Assembly (NCBI GenBank): GCA_017510405.1
Contig: JAFWNG010000040.1
Span: forward strand, 1-64,000
Length of the DNA stretch: 64,000 bases
Reading direction: 5' to 3'
Source of the DNA: Solobacterium sp.
Lineage (GTDB): Bacteria > Bacillota_I > Bacilli_A > Erysipelotrichales > Erysipelotrichaceae
The notes beneath the pieces were generated by a model. That model did no database searches and was not told the origin of the DNA. It saw only the letters and a program-made list of their open reading frames with translations. The position numbers were made by a program, and so were the translations under genes. Below, piece after piece: positions 28,516 through 37,726 of the stretch; the first letter of the stretch is position 1, and every line of letters starts with the position of its first letter.

Positions 28516-29502
28516 ATGTCAAAAAGAACTGCAGAACGAAACAAGGCAATCAGATTGGCTTGGGAAAAAGAAAAAAGGCTTGTTTCCGATGGCCAGGGGA
28601 CCAGAAACTGGACTGAGGAACAACAACGGTCAATTATAGAATTTGGAGTAGCGTACGACGAAGAAACCGGAAGAGCTTTTGAAGGCCAGCACATGAAGAG
28701 TGTGGGAAGGTATCCTGAATACGCTGATGACCCAAACAATATTCAGTTTCTTACGAGAAAAGAACATTTAGCGGCGCATGATGGTAACTGGCAGAATCCT
28801 ACAAATTGGTACTTTGATCCAATAACTAAGGAAAAAACGATCTTTGATGATGAATTAATAGATATCCCCGTGATAGAATTGACTGCCCCATTGTATTTGC
28901 CCGAAACTGAAGAAGATACTGAAGAGATCGATGAAGATGAAGAGGATTCTGAAGAGGATGAAGAGCCAGAGATAGTAGAATCACCAATAATAAACCAAAA
29001 CACCTATATTAAAGAGAAACCAAAAACTTTGTTTGGAAGAATGAAACAAAAGGCAAAAGAGCTTTTAGAGGATGCAAAAGAGTTTTTAGGAGATGCAAAA
29101 GAATATTTGGATGATAATCCAGAAATAAAAAAAGCCATAAAAACTGCAGGTAAAGCATTTATATTTGAAGTGGCAAAAGAGGAAGCTAAACATATATATC
29201 ATTCAGTTGATAGAAAAATAACTGGAAATCAGATTCCCTCAACTCGTCAATATGAAAGTGATTATCAAGATGAGACGGAAATCTCACAATCAAATGTTAT
29301 GGATGAACAATTTGTTGATGAGGCAGTAAATCCGGCACAGGAACGAGATTATCCTGAAGAGAGAAAATCACCAATAGAGCATGAGGTTTCGGGATATTAT
29401 CGTACAATTCACACAAAAGATGGAGATATCAAACGATATGTTTCCGGTTATACACGCGGTAGCAGAAAGGAAAAAGAAGACGATAATACAAACAAAGATT
29501 GA
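28516..29502 (+). CDS. Putative HNH-like nuclease with acidic linker (toxin-like partner of SUKH)
   Basis: 328 residues from the ATG at 28516. The N-terminal 110 residues hold a nuclease-like core: RNWTEEQQRSIIEFG, AFEGQHMKSV, NIQFLTRKEHLAAHDGNWQ, NPTNWYFDP. The His/Asn spacing suits HNH/endonuclease VII-type toxin domains. Then comes a strongly acidic stretch (residues about 137-160), a Lys/Glu helical section with the repeat KELLEDAKEFLGDAKEYL, and a C-terminal piece with YYRTIHTKDGDIKRYVSGY. The toxin-like domain at the N-terminus is unusual, since polymorphic toxins carry it C-terminally. No secretion signal. Could be a domesticated nuclease. Confidence 0.6.
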   Translation: MSKRTAERNKAIRLAWEKEKRLVSDGQGTRNWTEEQQRSIIEFGVAYDEETGRAFEGQHMKSVGRYPEYADDPNNIQFLTRKEHLAAHDGNWQNPTNWYFDPITKEKTIFDDELIDIPVIELTAPLYLPETEEDTEEIDEDEEDSEEDEEPEIVESPIINQNTYIKEKPKTLFGRMKQKAKELLEDAKEFLGDAKEYLDDNPEIKKAIKTAGKAFIFEVAKEEAKHIYHSVDRKITGNQIPSTRQYESDYQDETEISQSNVMDEQFVDEAVNPAQERDYPEERKSPIEHEVSGYYRTIHTKDGDIKRYVSGYTRGSRKEKEDDNTNKD

Positions 29503-29516
29503 TAATAATCAACATG

Positions 29517-29544
29517 AGGGCGACCTAACAGGGTTTGCCCTTTT
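29517..29544 (+). terminator. Terminator after the nuclease-like gene
   Basis: AGGGCGACC...GGGTTTGCCCT followed by TTTT. It ends the SUKH-nuclease transcript. The next 250 nt to 29793 contain no supported gene. Confidence 0.6.
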
Positions 29545-29793
29545 CATTTGCTTCATTAGTACCATTATTTATTAGTGCTAAATGCCGGTATGGTTGCTGT
29601 CTGAACAATAACTACACCCTTGAACGAAGAGGTCTGACTACTCTGCACGCAAAATGCGGTGATTTTCAGCGCTAAAGCTAAATTTCATAATACTACTAAC
29701 ATTTTTTGTGCAGGCCTTATTCCAGAATGAAGCTTAGATAAAGAATAGAAAATGATATACTTTTGTGAGAAGAAGCCGAGGGGGAAAAAGAAA

Positions 29794-30804
29794 ATGAAAA
29801 AGATAAGATTGTTTTTGCTGATGCTTGTCAGTGCTTTAGTATTATACGGATGTGGAACATCAACAACAGAGGTATCTAAAATAGAGGTTTCTTATTCCAT
29901 TGAAGAAAAAGAAATGTCAAACGATTTTAAAGGAGAACTACGCCCTGTTGAGTTTGGGGATTTTATAATACAGGTTCCAACTTGCTGGAGTATTAACGAC
30001 GATAATACACTAATCATTTCGGAAATGAAAGATGGATCTCCTAGTGCTATGATTAATATAAGCTTTTCAAATAATGATGGTTATACAGATGCTGTATTAG
30101 AAGAGCACCATGATGATCTTTATCAAGGATTGCTTGCTGGCTTGAACAACAGCACATTAATTACAGATGGTGAAGAAATAATTAATGATATTATGATGTG
30201 CTGGGCAAAATTGATCTGTACTTTTTCAACTGATAATGGATCGGCGCGTAAGGCAAATGTGATGGCATATTGTTTTGTAAATCCCAGTGACAACAGATTA
30301 ATAACACTTTTGTTTTCACAAATGGAAGTATCAGATAAAGACTTTACGAAAGACTTTAATGACATTATTCATTCTATCGAGATAAAAAAGAGGGACATTG
30401 AGCCAACATCGGAACCAACTCCTGAGCCAACACCGGAACCAACTCCCGAATCAAACAACCCATTACTTCGAGCATTTTGGTCAATCGAAGATTTTAAATC
30501 GGGATCGGGTGAAAGAATAGGAAACTTTGTGGTAGTAAAGCTGTTAAGTGATTACTTTGAAAATCTGACAGGTGATCAGTTATATGAGTTCATACAATCT
30601 GATGATTACCAGAATATGTTTTCATTATATGATTTTACAGTAATTGTAGATGGATTCGGTGACGTGAAAGACGGGATACTAATTAATAACGAAGTATTTT
30701 TTGATTACGGGTATATGGATAATGACTATATAATTTATGAATCAATTGGATATTGGGAGAAATCGGGTTCAACATATAAATATGTAGATGAGCCTTTGGA
30801 TTAA
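29794..30804 (+). CDS. Secreted lipoprotein with Pro-Thr-Glu linker
   Basis: 336 residues from the ATG at 29794 (GAGGGGG upstream); the longer frame from 29752 has no ribosome binding site. A lipoprotein signal (KKIRLFLLMLVSALVLYGC, lipobox Cys about residue 20) precedes an acidic mature domain resembling small PsbP-like/DUF1795-type domains (FGDFIIQVPTCWSIND ... AYCFVN). A PTPEPTPEPTPE linker and a second C-terminal domain of about 110 residues follow. Probably anchored to the outer face of the membrane. Function unknown. Clearly AT-rich compared with the sbcDC genes. Confidence 0.75.
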   Translation: MKKIRLFLLMLVSALVLYGCGTSTTEVSKIEVSYSIEEKEMSNDFKGELRPVEFGDFIIQVPTCWSINDDNTLIISEMKDGSPSAMINISFSNNDGYTDAVLEEHHDDLYQGLLAGLNNSTLITDGEEIINDIMMCWAKLICTFSTDNGSARKANVMAYCFVNPSDNRLITLLFSQMEVSDKDFTKDFNDIIHSIEIKKRDIEPTSEPTPEPTPEPTPESNNPLLRAFWSIEDFKSGSGERIGNFVVVKLLSDYFENLTGDQLYEFIQSDDYQNMFSLYDFTVIVDGFGDVKDGILINNEVFFDYGYMDNDYIIYESIGYWEKSGSTYKYVDEPLD

Positions 30805-30814
30805 TTCAAAGATT

Positions 30815-30844
30815 AAGGAAGATGAAATGAGTCTTCCTTTTTTT
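30815..30844 (+). terminator. Strong rho-independent terminator
   Basis: AAGGAAGA pairs with TCTTCCTT around a 9-nt loop, with a run of T residues after it. Ends the lipoprotein gene. Confidence 0.85.
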
Positions 30845-30957
30845 GGCTATATGTATCTAATTTCACTTTATTAGTACCATTTTTAATTTGTACAACTACA
30901 CATACATGATATATTTATTTACAGGAGAACATTTATTTGTACTGGGAGAGAATTAAT

Positions 30958-31185
30958 ATGAATACAAAAGATGAATACAGGTCCTATTTTTTAAAGTGGA
31001 AGAAATATGTTCGGTATGCTCCGATACTGGATGAACTCGATATACAGAGAACGAACTTCTCTCAGTTTCTTAGGGGGTCCAATGTAAATGCATTGTCGGT
31101 ACAGAAACTGGAGATGGTCAAAAACAGAATGAAAGAACTATTTATAACGATCGATCAAGGGGGAAATGAGGATGACAACAAATAA
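30958..31185 (+). CDS. Small helix-turn-helix-like protein
   Basis: 75 residues from the ATG at 30958 (GGGAGAG upstream). ILDELDIQRTNFSQFLRGS resembles a short DNA-binding helix-turn-helix, followed by LSVQKLEMVKNRMKEL. It may regulate the methyltransferase gene 108 nt downstream, as small controllers often accompany modification genes. No family assigned with confidence. Confidence 0.5.
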   Translation: MNTKDEYRSYFLKWKKYVRYAPILDELDIQRTNFSQFLRGSNVNALSVQKLEMVKNRMKELFITIDQGGNEDDNK

Positions 31186-31293
31186 CATAAGCGTGAATGA
31201 CGGTCATTTTCATATCTCAAAAGTAGTGGATGCTACATTTTTTATGTGATGAAAAGTAATGATTATTAATGAAATAGAACGGGGAATCTTTTA

Positions 31294-32988
31294 ATGTCAA
31301 AAGTAGCGAATGGATATATCGATTTTAAGGAAGAAACGATCAATGTAAGCGCAGAGGCAAATTTCATCTGGAGTATCGCCAATAAACTGCGAGGTTCCTA
31401 TATGCCGGATAAATATGGCGATGTCATCATCCCAATGACGATCATCCGGCGTTTTGAATGTGCTCTGGAACCGACAAAAGAAATGGTCGTCGATATGCAT
31501 AAGAAGAATCCATCATATCCGGCAAAGGCGATGGAGCGTATTGCGGGATACCAGTTCTATAACACCAGTGAATATACACTGAAAGAACTCTGCAATGAAC
31601 CAGATAATATCGCGGCGAACTTCAAGGAATACATCAATGGTTTCTCTGCCAACGTTCATGATATCTTCCGGGAATTGGAGATGAACAACCACATCGACAA
31701 AATGAACAAAGACGGCTGCCTCTATACAGTAGTAAAAGCTTTCTCGGAACTGGATCTTTATCCAGATACATTCGACAGCATCAAGATGGGATATATCTTC
31801 GAAGATCTGATCGGTCGTTTCTTCCAGAATATCGACGCCGGTCAGTTTTATACCGGCCGTGACATCATCCGGATGCTCGTCAGTGTTCTTCTTGCGGAAG
31901 GCTGCGATGATCTGTTCGACGAAGGAAAGGTCGTTACTGTTTGCGACCAGGCCTGCGGTACCGGTGGTATGCTCTCTACTGCGTATTCGTACATCAAGCA
32001 TATGAATCCTTCCGCAGATGTCCGGCTATTCGGGCAGGAATATATGGGCACCTCGTGGGCCGTAGGACTTGCCGAAATGCTGATCAAAGGGCAGAATGCA
32101 GAGAATTTCCGTCACGCAGATACTTTCAAAGAAGATTGTTTCCGTGATGTTAAGATGCGTTTGCTGCTGGAAAATCCGCCATTCGGGACGCCTTGGTCTG
32201 GTTCAGATGCGAAAGCAGGGCAGGAAGAGGCTGTCCGCAAGGAATATAACAAAGGCTTATCCGGCAGATGGGGCGCAGGTCTTCCCGGCGGCGGAGACGG
32301 TCAGCTGCTGTTCATGCAGTCCGCTATCAGCAAGATGGCAGATAACGGCAGAGCAGCGATCATTGAGAACGGTTCTCCGCTCTTTACCGGCGGTGTATCA
32401 TCCGGTGAAAGCCAGATCCGCAGATGGATGCTGCAGAACGATCTGATCGAAGCAATCATCGCTATGCCTACGGACCTCTTCTATAACACCGGCATCGCGA
32501 CCTACGCCTGGATCCTGTCCAAGAACAAGAGACCGGAGCGGAAAGGTTATGTTCAGCTGATCGATGCGACGAACATCTATCATAAACTGCGCAAGCCGAT
32601 GGGTAATAAGAAGGTCGAATTCACAGCAGAAGACCGTAAAACCATTACAGAACTCTACACGAACATGGATGCTTCCAGTGATCTCGTACAAATCCATAAA
32701 AATGAAGAGTTCATGTACAGAGAATACACTGTCATGCAGCCTCTGCAGCGCAGTTATGCCATCGATGAAGAACGAATCGAAGCTATGCTTTCCTCTGGTG
32801 CATTAAGCAGCCTCTATGATGAAGCAAAGGTCATGGAACTGGAGAACAAGACCGAAAAGCTTTCTGCAAAAGAAGAAAAGAAACTGCAGGCTATTCTTCT
32901 TAATGGAGATACTGTCAATACTCAGCAGTTTCATGTTGAGGAAGAAACAAATTATGTTTTCACAGCGAAGGTAAAAAATAATAAATAA
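31294..32988 (+). CDS. hsdM: HsdM-like type I DNA adenine methyltransferase (orphan)
   Basis: 564 residues. An HsdM N-terminal helical domain (IWSIANKLRGSYMPDKYG, GAGQFYTGRDIIRML-like) precedes the methylase core with SAM motif I DQACGTGGML (about residue 217) and catalytic NPPF (about 293). It should methylate N6-adenine when joined to a specificity subunit. No hsdS or hsdR gene is in the window. It ends rather abruptly after a charged helix, so a shortened C-terminus is possible. The sequence is back to the usual GC of the window, unlike the AT-rich genes before it. The sbcD start is 34 nt downstream. Confidence 0.85.
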   Translation: MSKVANGYIDFKEETINVSAEANFIWSIANKLRGSYMPDKYGDVIIPMTIIRRFECALEPTKEMVVDMHKKNPSYPAKAMERIAGYQFYNTSEYTLKELCNEPDNIAANFKEYINGFSANVHDIFRELEMNNHIDKMNKDGCLYTVVKAFSELDLYPDTFDSIKMGYIFEDLIGRFFQNIDAGQFYTGRDIIRMLVSVLLAEGCDDLFDEGKVVTVCDQACGTGGMLSTAYSYIKHMNPSADVRLFGQEYMGTSWAVGLAEMLIKGQNAENFRHADTFKEDCFRDVKMRLLLENPPFGTPWSGSDAKAGQEEAVRKEYNKGLSGRWGAGLPGGGDGQLLFMQSAISKMADNGRAAIIENGSPLFTGGVSSGESQIRRWMLQNDLIEAIIAMPTDLFYNTGIATYAWILSKNKRPERKGYVQLIDATNIYHKLRKPMGNKKVEFTAEDRKTITELYTNMDASSDLVQIHKNEEFMYREYTVMQPLQRSYAIDEERIEAMLSSGALSSLYDEAKVMELENKTEKLSAKEEKKLQAILLNGDTVNTQQFHVEEETNYVFTAKVKNNK

Positions 32989-33022
32989 ATGATAAACACT
33001 TAATTACCGAGGGATTAACGAC

Positions 33023-34258
33023 ATGAAAATATATCATTTATCAGACCTCCACTTTGGTAAATCAATCTATGGTCTGTCTATGCTGGACGACCAGAGATAC
33101 TGGGTGGAACAGTTTATTAAAGTATGTAAAGAAGATACACCGAAAGCAGTAGTAATTGCTGGGGATGTGTATGACAGAGCGGCACCAAGCGGGGATGCGG
33201 TGGAACTGCTGGATTATATGCTTACACAACTGGCAGAGATGGATATACCGGTAATGCTGATAGCGGGGAACCATGACAGCGGACAGAGGCTGTCTTTTGG
33301 TCATTCCTTATTAGCAAAGCAAAACATACATATCTCCGGTACAGCAAAGAAAGAACTGGATCATGTAACACTGGAAGATGAATATGGTCCGGTAACGTTC
33401 TGGTTATTGCCATATATCTACCCGGACCAGGTCATTCAGATTCTGGGAGATGAAGATATCCATACATATGATCAGGCAGTACGCAGACTGCTGGATGAAC
33501 AGAACATTGATACGACACAGCGCAATGTAATCGTTTCCCACCAGAATGTCACTGCCAACGGCATTGAAACAGAGCGGGGCGGATCAGAGACGATGGTAGG
33601 CGGCGTAGGCCAGGTAGACTACTCGGTATACGATGCTTTTGAGTATGCTGCCCTGGGACATATCCACAGAGCATATCCTGTAGGAAGAAAAGAAGTACGC
33701 TTTGCCGGTACACCATTGTGCTATCACATGAATGAAACGATGCAGGAAGATAAAGGGTATACGGAAGTCATACTGCACGCCAAAGGGGAAGAGGCAGAGA
33801 TTCAGCAGAAGGAAATCCGGCCGCTTCATAAGATGCGTTATCTGAAGGACACTAAAGACAGCATCTATGCGATGCTGAAAGACGATAACGGAAGAAACGA
33901 ATACGTTGGAATTACGATCACAGATGAACGTATTACCCCGGAAATAAATAATTATCTGAAACAGCTGCTGAGTGCCAGAGGAAGTATTCTGATGGAACTC
34001 CTTTCAACATATACAGCCTTTTCCGGAGAAGCTTCGTCTGCACAGAAAGAAGCAGTAGAGACCAAGTCATTAGAAGACCTGTTCGCAGATCTTTATACGG
34101 ATCAAAGAGGAGGCACTCCTCCGGAAGACGATGAATATGCTTTGATGCAGTATGCCGGTGAACTGGTTCGCAATATGGATACCCATGAACCACTGGATCC
34201 GAAGGCAGTCGCAAAGATGGTAGAGAAAGCATTAAAAATCGGAGGGAATACGAAATGA
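33023..34258 (+). CDS. sbcD: SbcD, Mre11-type nuclease subunit
   Basis: 411 residues. Metallophosphoesterase motifs in order: SDLHFGK (about 7), AGDVYDRA (about 48), AGNHDS (about 81), VSHQNV (about 173) and ALGHIHRA (about 211). With SbcC it opens hairpins and trims blocked double-strand ends, using Mn2+. The stop overlaps the sbcC start by 4 nt (ATGA). RBS GAGGGATTAACGAC. Confidence 0.95.
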   Translation: MKIYHLSDLHFGKSIYGLSMLDDQRYWVEQFIKVCKEDTPKAVVIAGDVYDRAAPSGDAVELLDYMLTQLAEMDIPVMLIAGNHDSGQRLSFGHSLLAKQNIHISGTAKKELDHVTLEDEYGPVTFWLLPYIYPDQVIQILGDEDIHTYDQAVRRLLDEQNIDTTQRNVIVSHQNVTANGIETERGGSETMVGGVGQVDYSVYDAFEYAALGHIHRAYPVGRKEVRFAGTPLCYHMNETMQEDKGYTEVILHAKGEEAEIQQKEIRPLHKMRYLKDTKDSIYAMLKDDNGRNEYVGITITDERITPEINNYLKQLLSARGSILMELLSTYTAFSGEASSAQKEAVETKSLEDLFADLYTDQRGGTPPEDDEYALMQYAGELVRNMDTHEPLDPKAVAKMVEKALKIGGNTK

Positions 34259-37200
34259 AGCCGATCACAGTAGAAATGTATGCATTCGGTTCGTATGTCG
34301 ATAGGACAACAGTAGACTTTACTAAGTTCAAAAGCGGTACCTTCCTGATTACTGGTGATACCGGTGCCGGCAAGACCACGATCTTTGATGCGATCGTATT
34401 TGCTTTATACGGGACATCCAGTGGTGATGAACGTACCATGGAAATGATGCACTGCGACTACGTCAGTAAAGATGTTGATACGTATGTCATACTGGAATTT
34501 GAACAGAGCGGTAAGCGCTATAAAGCGAAACGCACCCTGCATTTCAAAAAGAAACGCGGCACAAAGAACGAATACAGCAAAGTAGAAATTTCCGGCTTAT
34601 TGATCGAACCGGGCGGAAAGACTACAGATGGCGCCACCAAAGTCACAAAGCGTATTACCGAGATCCTGGGACTGAATGAAGACCAGTTCCGTCAGATCGT
34701 CATGCTGGCACAGGGGGAATTCAAGAAGTTCCTGAAATCCGACAGTGATGAGAAGAGTGTAATCCTGGGAAAACTCTTTGATAATTCTGCCTATTTACGC
34801 TACCAGGAGCTGATCAAAGCATCTGCTGACCAGGTGTCCGCAGAGCGTAAAGACCACCAGCTGACCGTAGAGACACAGATGGAACAGGTCTTTGCCAAAC
34901 CGGATGGATCTGCAGAAGAAGACTGGCTGAGTGATTCCCCGCACTTATTAACAAACCTGGAAAACCTCATACAGGATGAAAAGAATAAAGCGGATGTACT
35001 CAGTGAAGAGGTTAAGAAAAAGGGAGATGTACTCAATCAGTTAAACACTGCACTTGGTACAGCAACAGAGCAGAACAAGCAATTACAGGCACTGGAAGAA
35101 AGCTGTGGAAGATTAAGTGCGCTGGAACAGCAGAAAGAACAGTACAATCAGAAACAGAAACGACTGAACGCTGCGGAAACAGTGTTCCATAAAGTACTTC
35201 CGGTACGTGATAACCGGAATAATGCAGTAAAGAATCTCAATGATCTCAAAACACGTATTACACAGCTGAAGCAGGAACTCACTGGTAGAGAAACTGCAAA
35301 ACAGGAAACAGAGCAGGCTGTGAAAAACGATGTGCATACACAGAAACAGATCGATGAGATCATAGAGAAAGTCAGTGTACTGAATAATACACTGCCTGTG
35401 TATACCGAGCTGGATACACAGGCAAAAGATATCCGGGATAGGAAAACAAAACTGGATGCAGATGCAGTGACTCTGAAGGAAACCGAAGATGCACTGAATG
35501 AACTGAAGGAACGTCTTGAAAGTGCAGAGAAGGAATGTGAATCCCTCAAAGATGCCAGTGAACGGAAAGCACAGAAAGAAGCGGAAGAGGCACAGTATAC
35601 AAGTGATTTCAATGATCTGACAGGTGACAATGGTGTTCAGAAACGTGTAAAGAAAGTAAATAAACTGGCTAAGGAACTCGCCGGAAAGAAAGACGAAAGC
35701 ACCAGAGCAGGGAAAGAACTTGCCTTGGCACTGGAAACCTATAATACAAAATACCAGCTGTTCTTTGCGGGACAGTCGGGTCTATTGGCAGAGCAGCTGC
35801 GCAGAGATCTGGAAACAAATGGAGAAGCAGACTGTCCGGTATGTAATACTCGTTTTATTCGTGGTCAGGATGTTCATTTTGCGCATCTGGAAAAAGGTGT
35901 TCCTACCCAGGAACAGGTCAACCAGGCAAAGGAAGACCATGATACAAAATATGAGGCATATCAGCGTATTAAGGGAAAGATACAGAAACTGGATGATCAG
36001 ATCAAGCTGGAACAGAACGAGGCACTGCAGAATGCGCAGAAGCTGTTCAGCGACTGCGCGGACTGGAATGTCCTTTCGCATCCGGATTACCTGAAACAGA
36101 AAGAAACAGAGATCCGGACAAAACTGCAGGAAACAAAAACTGCACTGAAGAAAGCCAAAGAAGACGCAGAAAGATACCAGGAACTGCAGAACCAGATCAG
36201 AAAGGATCGGGATGACCAGTTAAAATATATCGGAGATCAGAAGACAATCTCTGCCGGTATTGAAAAGGAAACTAATGAATGGAATACCTGGAAAGAGGAG
36301 TATACAAGACGCATATCACAGCTGCCTTATGACAGCTCTGCCAAAGCAAAGAATGCAATACGGGATCTTTCGGCAGAGAAGGATTCCCTGACAAAGCAGA
36401 TCGAGAATAACCGCATCAAGAATGACAATGCCCAGAAGCAGTACAATACGACCAAAGGCGCATTGGATACGGAAAAAGCGAAAGTGCCGGATGCAGAAGC
36501 ACAGAGCAAACAGGCAGAAGATGCACTGACCAGTGTACTGATAGTATACGGATATGATTCGGAACATCAGGCTGCGGCAGTATTAGACGGCATCCAGGAT
36601 CCGGAAAGATGGCTGAAACAGGAAAAGAAACTGATTGATGACTATACGATCAAACTGGAAACGGCACGCAAACAGGTGAAAGAACAGAGAGAACAGACAA
36701 AAGACTATAAAAAGACAGATCTTACTGCTCTCAATGAACAGATCTATGCTGCAAATGTACAGCTGAATGAAGCAAACCGTGTACATAATGCCTGCCGGAA
36801 TCTGTTAGAGAATCATACGAATGTTTATACCAATGTCAAAGATGCGAAAACAGCACTGGCAAAGAGTGATGAAGCTTATAAGGTACTCAGCAGGCTGGCA
36901 GAACTTGCAGTTGGTTCCAACAGTGAAGGCGGCAAGCTGTCCTTTGACCGTTATGTTATGGGGGCCACATTCCGTGAAGTCATTGAAAAAGCGAATATCC
37001 GTCTGGATATTATGTCCGGAGGAACCTACCAGCTTGTACACCAGGCAGAAGCGTACCGGAAGAACGCAAAAGCAGGACTGGATATCGAAGTATTATCCCG
37101 CAGGACCGGAATCCAGCGAGAATCTGCTTCGCTGTCCGGCGGTGAATCCTTTATCGTTTCTCTTGCTCTGGCATTAGGCTTATCCGATGTTGTACAGAGT

Positions 37201-37434
37201 CACTCCGGCGGACAGTCCCTGGATACACTGTTCATTGATGAGGGGTTCGGCACACTGGATGATGATGTACTGGATAAAGCGGTACAGGTACTGAATAACC
37301 TGTCCGACGGCGGGAACCACCTGGTAGGCATTATTTCTCATGTCAGCAGGCTGGATGAAAGCATTACGGAGCAGATCGTAATTAAGAAGGGATCGAATGG
37401 CAGTACGATCGGATATAAAGGCGTAGAGGGCTGA
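34255..37434 (+). CDS. sbcC: SbcC, Rad50-type SMC ATPase
   Basis: 1059 residues. Walker A GDTGAGKTT (about 33), long coiled coils, zinc hook CPVC (about 526), signature SLSGGESF (about 959), Walker B LDTLFIDEGFGTLD (about 990). It forms the Rad50-like clamp that drives the SbcD nuclease on DNA ends and inverted repeats. The length matches the family. SbcCD acting on long inverted and direct repeats is noteworthy next to a large tandem gene array, but this gene is common in Bacillota. Confidence 0.95.
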   Translation: MKPITVEMYAFGSYVDRTTVDFTKFKSGTFLITGDTGAGKTTIFDAIVFALYGTSSGDERTMEMMHCDYVSKDVDTYVILEFEQSGKRYKAKRTLHFKKKRGTKNEYSKVEISGLLIEPGGKTTDGATKVTKRITEILGLNEDQFRQIVMLAQGEFKKFLKSDSDEKSVILGKLFDNSAYLRYQELIKASADQVSAERKDHQLTVETQMEQVFAKPDGSAEEDWLSDSPHLLTNLENLIQDEKNKADVLSEEVKKKGDVLNQLNTALGTATEQNKQLQALEESCGRLSALEQQKEQYNQKQKRLNAAETVFHKVLPVRDNRNNAVKNLNDLKTRITQLKQELTGRETAKQETEQAVKNDVHTQKQIDEIIEKVSVLNNTLPVYTELDTQAKDIRDRKTKLDADAVTLKETEDALNELKERLESAEKECESLKDASERKAQKEAEEAQYTSDFNDLTGDNGVQKRVKKVNKLAKELAGKKDESTRAGKELALALETYNTKYQLFFAGQSGLLAEQLRRDLETNGEADCPVCNTRFIRGQDVHFAHLEKGVPTQEQVNQAKEDHDTKYEAYQRIKGKIQKLDDQIKLEQNEALQNAQKLFSDCADWNVLSHPDYLKQKETEIRTKLQETKTALKKAKEDAERYQELQNQIRKDRDDQLKYIGDQKTISAGIEKETNEWNTWKEEYTRRISQLPYDSSAKAKNAIRDLSAEKDSLTKQIENNRIKNDNAQKQYNTTKGALDTEKAKVPDAEAQSKQAEDALTSVLIVYGYDSEHQAAAVLDGIQDPERWLKQEKKLIDDYTIKLETARKQVKEQREQTKDYKKTDLTALNEQIYAANVQLNEANRVHNACRNLLENHTNVYTNVKDAKTALAKSDEAYKVLSRLAELAVGSNSEGGKLSFDRYVMGATFREVIEKANIRLDIMSGGTYQLVHQAEAYRKNAKAGLDIEVLSRRTGIQRESASLSGGESFIVSLALALGLSDVVQSHSGGQSLDTLFIDEGFGTLDDDVLDKAVQVLNNLSDGGNHLVGIISHVSRLDESITEQIVIKKGSNGSTIGYKGVEG

Positions 37435-37463
37435 CCGCATCGTTTAGGTGAAGAGGATACCAT

Positions 37464-37723
37464 ATGGCTGACTACCAGGGCTTATGATACAGGGCACAGT
37501 AGAATGCGGTCATATGGTATCCCAATCCGAAAGGGAGAATACCGGAAGGAGAGAACTTCCTGGAATCGGTACTGGCAGGTGATGAACCGGCACAGAAAGT
37601 ACATGGTGAATTTGCTGCATATATATTTCTGAACTGCCGGAAGAAACGGAAAAGAAGTATGACCGGATCCGGAACAATGACGGTAATGCGGAAACCATGC
37701 ACGTTCTTATACAGAAGAAGTAA
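37464..37723 (+). pseudogene. Decayed 5' copy of the tandem-TIR gene
   Basis: Starts ATGGCTGACTACCAGGGCTT, matching the start of the TIR gene at 39151 (ATGACAGATTACCAGGGCTT). It then keeps scattered matches: GCGGTCATATGGTATCCCAA against its GCGGCCATATGGTATTACGA, ATACCGGAAGGAGAGAACTT, TTCCTGGAATCGGTACTGGC, and TTTGCTGCATATATATTTCTG. At least two internal deletions and several stops break it. It sits between sbcC and an LRR gene, mirroring the LRR/TIR order further right, so a larger segment was once duplicated. Confidence 0.75.
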
Positions 37724-37726
37724 ATA

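Larger units (their letters stand above)
29555..30881 (+). repeat. 12-bp direct repeats flanking the lipoprotein gene
   Basis: ATTAGTACCATT occurs at 29555-29566 and 30870-30881, each shortly after a terminator and before an AT-rich stretch, bracketing the lipoprotein gene. They could be the footprint of a small insertion or excision event, or chance in AT-rich DNA. Confidence 0.35.

Noticed and set aside
31200..31320. Apparent partial duplication of the hsdM start (TCAAAAGTAG)
   Set aside because: The match is only about ten bases with a few scattered ones; too short to claim a duplication.
31294..32988. Complete type I restriction system
   Set aside because: No specificity or restriction subunit gene lies within the window.
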